This document shows positions 60,100 through 64,000 of a stretch of DNA of 64,000 nt, in pieces (positions within the stretch are counted from its first letter, which is position 1; every line of letters begins with the position of its first letter). The notes beneath the pieces are model-generated. The model was given only the letters and a program-made list of their open reading frames with translations. It was not told the origin of the DNA and did not search any database. Source of the DNA: Casuarina equisetifolia (Eukaryota; Streptophyta; Magnoliopsida; Fagales; Casuarinaceae); NCBI GenBank assembly GCA_028551475.1, contig CM052356.1:11311884-11375883 (forward strand), given 5' to 3'. A program made the position numbers and the translations under genes.

Positions 60100-61210
60100 T
60101 GGATGTTTTTCATGAAACACAAAATTGAGACATTAAACCATATCAAATCCTTATTGGTTATAGTTGCCACCCAACTTGGTGTCAATATCAAGTGTCAAAA
60201 TTGATAAGATGTATAATTTTTTTAGCTTAGCTTGTTCTTCCTATTTTGACACTTAAGGAATCACCCAAAACAGCTCATGTTCTTACATTTCCCAACGAAA
60301 TAAGGTAGTTGAATGAAAACACCATCCTCTATTTAATGTTACCAGAGCATTGTGCTTTCAATCTTATTGTCCAATTTATTTTTGGAGTGAGCATTTTCTT
60401 ATAGCCATATATTTAATCAACCGCACTCCCACAAAAGTCTTACATGATCCTTTCCTTTATAAGAAACTTTTTGGGAAAGCATCCTCACTTGATTATCTTT
60501 ATGTATTTGTTTGCCTTTATTATACAACTTAGCTTAAAAAGACAAATTTGGACCTCGTTCCATTACACCCATCCTCATAGGCTACCTTTTCACACAAAAA
60601 GGTTATCACCTTTTTACTATTAAGAGCAATAAATTTTTTGTTAACCATAATATTAACTTTCATGGGTTAGTATTTCCTTTTGGTAGGACTACGTTTACCT
60701 TATCTCATGATACCATACAAGATCCTGATATATCCTTGCATCCATCATCTATGTTGTGCATTTATCATCTTTTGACACTTTTGTGCAAAATCCTAATTCA
60801 CTTGCCATCATCTCTTATATTGGTCTAGCTCCTAAATCCATCACCACCTCTAATGGCATCCTCATCCTCTACCAAATGACTAGGTATATCTCACAAACCT
60901 TCTATTTGGACTCATGAATATTTGTGCTCTCATGTTAATTCTTCTCATTTTGTTAGCACTTTTATTGCACACCCCATTTCCTAAGCCATATCCTATCAAT
61001 GACTCTCCAACCCTCATCATCATTTAGTTTCTTCAATTTCTACTAGTATGGAACCTTCCTCTTACAAGGAGGTAATTACTAGTCCCAAATGACATGTTGA
61101 TGTGTCTAAAGAGATCTTTCTAGAGTCAAACCATATATGGGATTTAGTACCTTTATAGTTTTCTCTGCATTGTTTCTCATTTTCCTTCCAAACTTGAAAA
61201 GTTGTCAATC
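60100..61210 (+). mobile_element. Ty1/copia fragment
   Basis: The plus strand near 60350-60532 reads YLINRTPTKVLHDPFLYKKL, the conserved copia integrase C-terminal block. Near 61060-61160, after a frame change, it reads like the RT start (TSPKWHVDVSKE, then SNHIWDLVPL). Stops are frequent and no LTR is seen. Confidence 0.75.
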
Positions 61211-61331
61211 ACCACTACTTTAAGCTCTCGGTTTCTAATCGTTGAATTCATGGACAAAGGCAAATAAAAAAAGGTTAACAAAGAGAATCATTAGTTTTAA
61301 GGTAGTGCAATCTACTTTATTTTTCCTCAAG

Positions 61332-61475
61332 ATGATCATAAACAAGAGGCAAGCATTTAAAGGAGAATTCAATTACCACAAAATAACCCCTAACCAAAAA
61401 AAGATGACCATCAACAAGAAGCAAGTGTTTGAAGGAGAGTTTAAGTATCACATAATAGCCCCCACCAAAAAATTG
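61332..61475. repeat. 72-bp tandem duplication, in frame
   Basis: Two copies start ATGATCATAAACAAG (61332) and ATGACCATCAACAAG (61404). Inside a 97-codon frame each encodes 24 residues (INKRQAFKGEFNYH and INKKQVFEGEFKYH). No family is recognised. Confidence 0.8.
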
Positions 61476-61559
61476 AAGATGGTTTGCAAATCCTTTTACT
61501 TACCCAAAATTAAATGCTTTAAAACTTTAAGGTGAGGATGCTCACTTTCTTTGTCCGAA

Positions 61560-62109
61560 AAAGCAAGCAATTGGTATGGCTAATGGTGTAAATGGTTAGG
61601 CTATACAAGGCAAGTATGCACAAAAATTTATGAATAATGTTATCATCACCATTAATTAACTCCTCGCTAGGCTTGTGGATCTAGCCAAGGTTTTAAACAA
61701 AGCTCTTATAATAACCTAAGCCAAAAGATCATCCATTATTTATATTGTGATGCTCAAGCATAAGATCTTGCACTTAATTAATGTAGGAGACAATGGATTC
61801 ATGATTTTTAAGGCTAACAAGCTTGTATATAAAGCATCAACACAACAACATTATTTTAATATTATGTATCAACTAGGAAAGAATGAGTCATGCAATCAAA
61901 TGAGGTTAGCAAAAAAGTCAAGATTCGTGGTTCTCCTAAGGAGACATCATAGTTCTTGGCACCAATGGCTTTTAGATAATGTATACGTATAAGAAATTGA
62001 GGATTATTAGGAACAGGAAATGATAGATGTTATAGATCCACAAGAGTTGGTTGCAAGAATTACACTAGACTTGATGCTAACCAACTCGTTAAAGAACAAA
62101 CTTTACACC
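61560..62109. other. Unassigned segment between copia and LINE remains
   Basis: An 81-codon frame at 61747-61992 (SRFVVLLRRHHSSWHQWLL near its end) is not recognised. The sequence may belong to one of the flanking retroelements. Confidence 0.35.
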
Positions 62110-62240
62110 TCATTTCAAGCCATATCCTGTCATTGACTCTCTAGCCCACATCATCATTTTGTTTCTTGAATTTCTACCATTATGGAATCCCCTTCTTGCA
62201 AGAGGGCAATTATTGATCCCAAATGGCAAGTTGTTATGTT
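62110..62240 (+). repeat. Second copy of a copia segment found at 60970-61090
   Basis: CCATATCCTGTCATTGACTC to GGGCAATTATTGATCCCAAA corresponds to CCATATCCTATCAATGACTC to GAGGTAATTACTAGTCCCAAA near 60983-61088. The copies are diverged. Confidence 0.75.
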
Positions 62241-62279
62241 AAGTTGATGACTCTTTTCCTCTACAATGCAAGAAATTGT

Positions 62280-64000
62280 GAAAGAGAATCTCATTACAGC
62301 TATTACAAGCTTTTTTAAGGGATACTAACAACTAACAAGTTGTCCAACTACTATGGTAGCCTTGATTCCTAAGATTCTCCAACCAAGCAGTTTCTCATAT
62401 TTGAGGCCTATCAATTGACATCAGCTACAAAATTCCAGCAAAGTGGTCTATAAGTTTAACATAAAGGCTCTATGCGACAATGTCATTATTAAACTTGATA
62501 TGTCTAATATCAAGTGATGCAAAGGTTTGGATTTTCACCTACATGGAAAAATTTGATCTACATATACATTTCAAAAAATTAGTTCACCATCCAACTATAA
62601 CGAAAGAAATTTAGCTTTTTTAAGTCAACTTAAGGCTTATGACAAGGCAAACCTCTTTTGCCTAGCTTGTTCATCATTGCTTAATAAGCTTTTGGTAGGT
62701 AGTTAAGGAACTTGATGCAAACATGGACAATTGGCACATACAAAGGTTCAAACTCTTTTGAGTCAATATCACATTTTCTATATGATAATGGCATGATAGT
62801 TTTACTAAATGGGGGAAAGAGATCAATGTCCATAGAACTCCTTTCAAGAATATGAACAACACAATGGTCAAAAACTCAACATTTGTAAGTGTAATTTTTT
62901 TATATCAATGAAAGCTTTTGAACATAAAAAATAAAAATAAAAGGCTTATTAGCACTTGAGCAATTTTTCTCACATTAAACTCTCTCTTAAGTACTTTGGT
63001 GTTCCTCTATTTAAAAGGCGGGTTGAGCAAATTTACTATGATGAACTATAGTAAAAAATAATAAAAACTAAAAATTAAAAGAATAAGTTTTTGTCAAGTG
63101 GGAGAAAGTTCATTTTGATTAAAAGTGTCCTTTGTCCTATCCTTATTCATATATTATTTGTCTCCAAAGTTCCCAAATTAGTGCTACAAGAGATAAATAG
63201 AAATATGGTAGAATTTCTTTAGAGCAATCATGATAAGCATAAGGCACATCTATTAACTAGAAGAAGGCATGTTGCCCCACTAATGAAGGAGGTCTTGGTA
63301 TTAAAGACCTATAAACTGTCATGATAAGTCTAAAGGTTAAAATGTCTTGGAATTTTATAAAAGGTAACTTTTTATGTGCTCAATTAATGAAAACAAAATA
63401 TAGATTCCCTACAAAAGTCATTCATTGATGGAGGAGTATTTTGGCATCTCATTGTTGGAATGCCATGAGTGCACATATCCATTATGTAATGCAACATACA
63501 AGATAGTTAATTAATAATGGTGAATGACAATTTTGGTCAAATAAATGGTTAGATGAACTTTTGTTGCCCCCTTCCTATGATGATCAACAACAAAGCATTA
63601 AAGATGTTATGTCTAGCAATGCATTTTTGGAATCTTATCTTTCTTCAATGTAATTGAAAAGGTCCTTGATGATAAAGTTGAAGGAGGAACTTGATAAATT
63701 GATCTTTAAGCTTTTACCTAATGGTATATTCTTTATAGCTTTTATATATCATAACTTGAGGGTGGCAAATGATAAAGTAGCTTGAAGTAAATTTGTGTAG
63801 AGCTCTTATCTTCCAATAAAAATTGATTTTTTTTGTATAAAGACTCATGAATAATGACTTTCCTACTGATGCCAATGTACAAGCAAAGGATTCTCATTAG
63901 CTTCAAAATCTGTTTGCTACATTAATCCTCAATTTGAAACTATCAATAATTTATTTTGTCATAGGGAATTGATTCTTGTTTATGGCAATACTTCCTTTCG
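62280..64000 (+). mobile_element. LINE remnant, reverse transcriptase part, continues past window
   Basis: The plus strand, across many breaks, gives the LINE RT opening (TTMVALIPKILQPSSFSYLR near 62350), a palm region near 62600, the YFGVPLFKRR segment near 63000 (after the RT core) and RGKILL-type linker text. Near 63890-63990 it gives SLASKSVCYINPQFETINNLF, the RT-associated zinc-binding motif. The 3' end lies beyond base 64000. Confidence 0.78.

Noticed and set aside
1..64000. tRNA, rRNA, CRISPR or organelle-derived segments
   Set aside because: I looked for recognisable tRNA, rRNA or plastid gene sequences and saw none. The only tRNA-like words are primer sites of retroelements.

Overview
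The window is nuclear DNA from a flowering plant, most likely a eudicot and possibly a woody one. The evidence is AT-rich gene-poor sequence, genes with many short spliced exons, plant-type LINE, Ty1/copia and Ty3/gypsy elements, methionine-tRNA primer sites, and recognisable plant proteins. I cannot name the species. Four genes look intact. Most of the rest is layered retrotransposon debris.

Layout: 1-1176 is gene-free with a short tandem repeat. 1194-4700 is a 5'-truncated LINE on the minus strand, bounded by a 17-bp target-site duplication. 5705-11317 is a decayed Ty3/gypsy element (+) with both LTRs. 11318-15860 holds a LINE remnant (-) and a copia remnant (+). 17711-21952 is an intact 15-exon rhamnogalacturonate lyase gene (RGL1). 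24180-26450 is a copia remnant (-) and about 26500-32007 a gypsy element (-). 32749-42734 is an old copia element (+) whose gag is split by a younger complete copia element (33199-38705, -). 44076-48192 is a second intact 15-exon rhamnogalacturonate lyase gene (RGL2). 48337-53532 is a very young Ty3/gypsy chromodomain element (-), probably in the 3' UTR of RGL2. 53869-54357 is a small two-exon plant gene of unknown function (-). 55425-59245 encodes the small (gamma) subunit of TFIIA. 60100-64000 is copia and LINE debris (+) that runs off the window.

The two lyase genes are clear tandem duplicates. All 14 intron phases match and 12 of 15 exons have identical length. About 22 kb of nested retroelements now separates them. 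RGL1 starts with a signal peptide. RGL2 starts 24 codons later in the same exon framework and has none visible, so the copies may differ in location. RGL1 also carries a 77-bp-arm hairpin in intron 2 and a GC-AG intron 4. The small minus-strand gene and the TFIIA gene are head to head, about 1.07 kb apart between start codons.

I did not find a novel multi-gene system. The observations most worth a second look are the RGL1 intronic hairpin, the signal-peptide difference between the lyase copies, the C-to-T-only decay of the nested copia element, and the young chromodomain element beside RGL2. All calls were made by eye. Exon borders were chosen by splice consensus, reading frame and agreement between the two paralogues.
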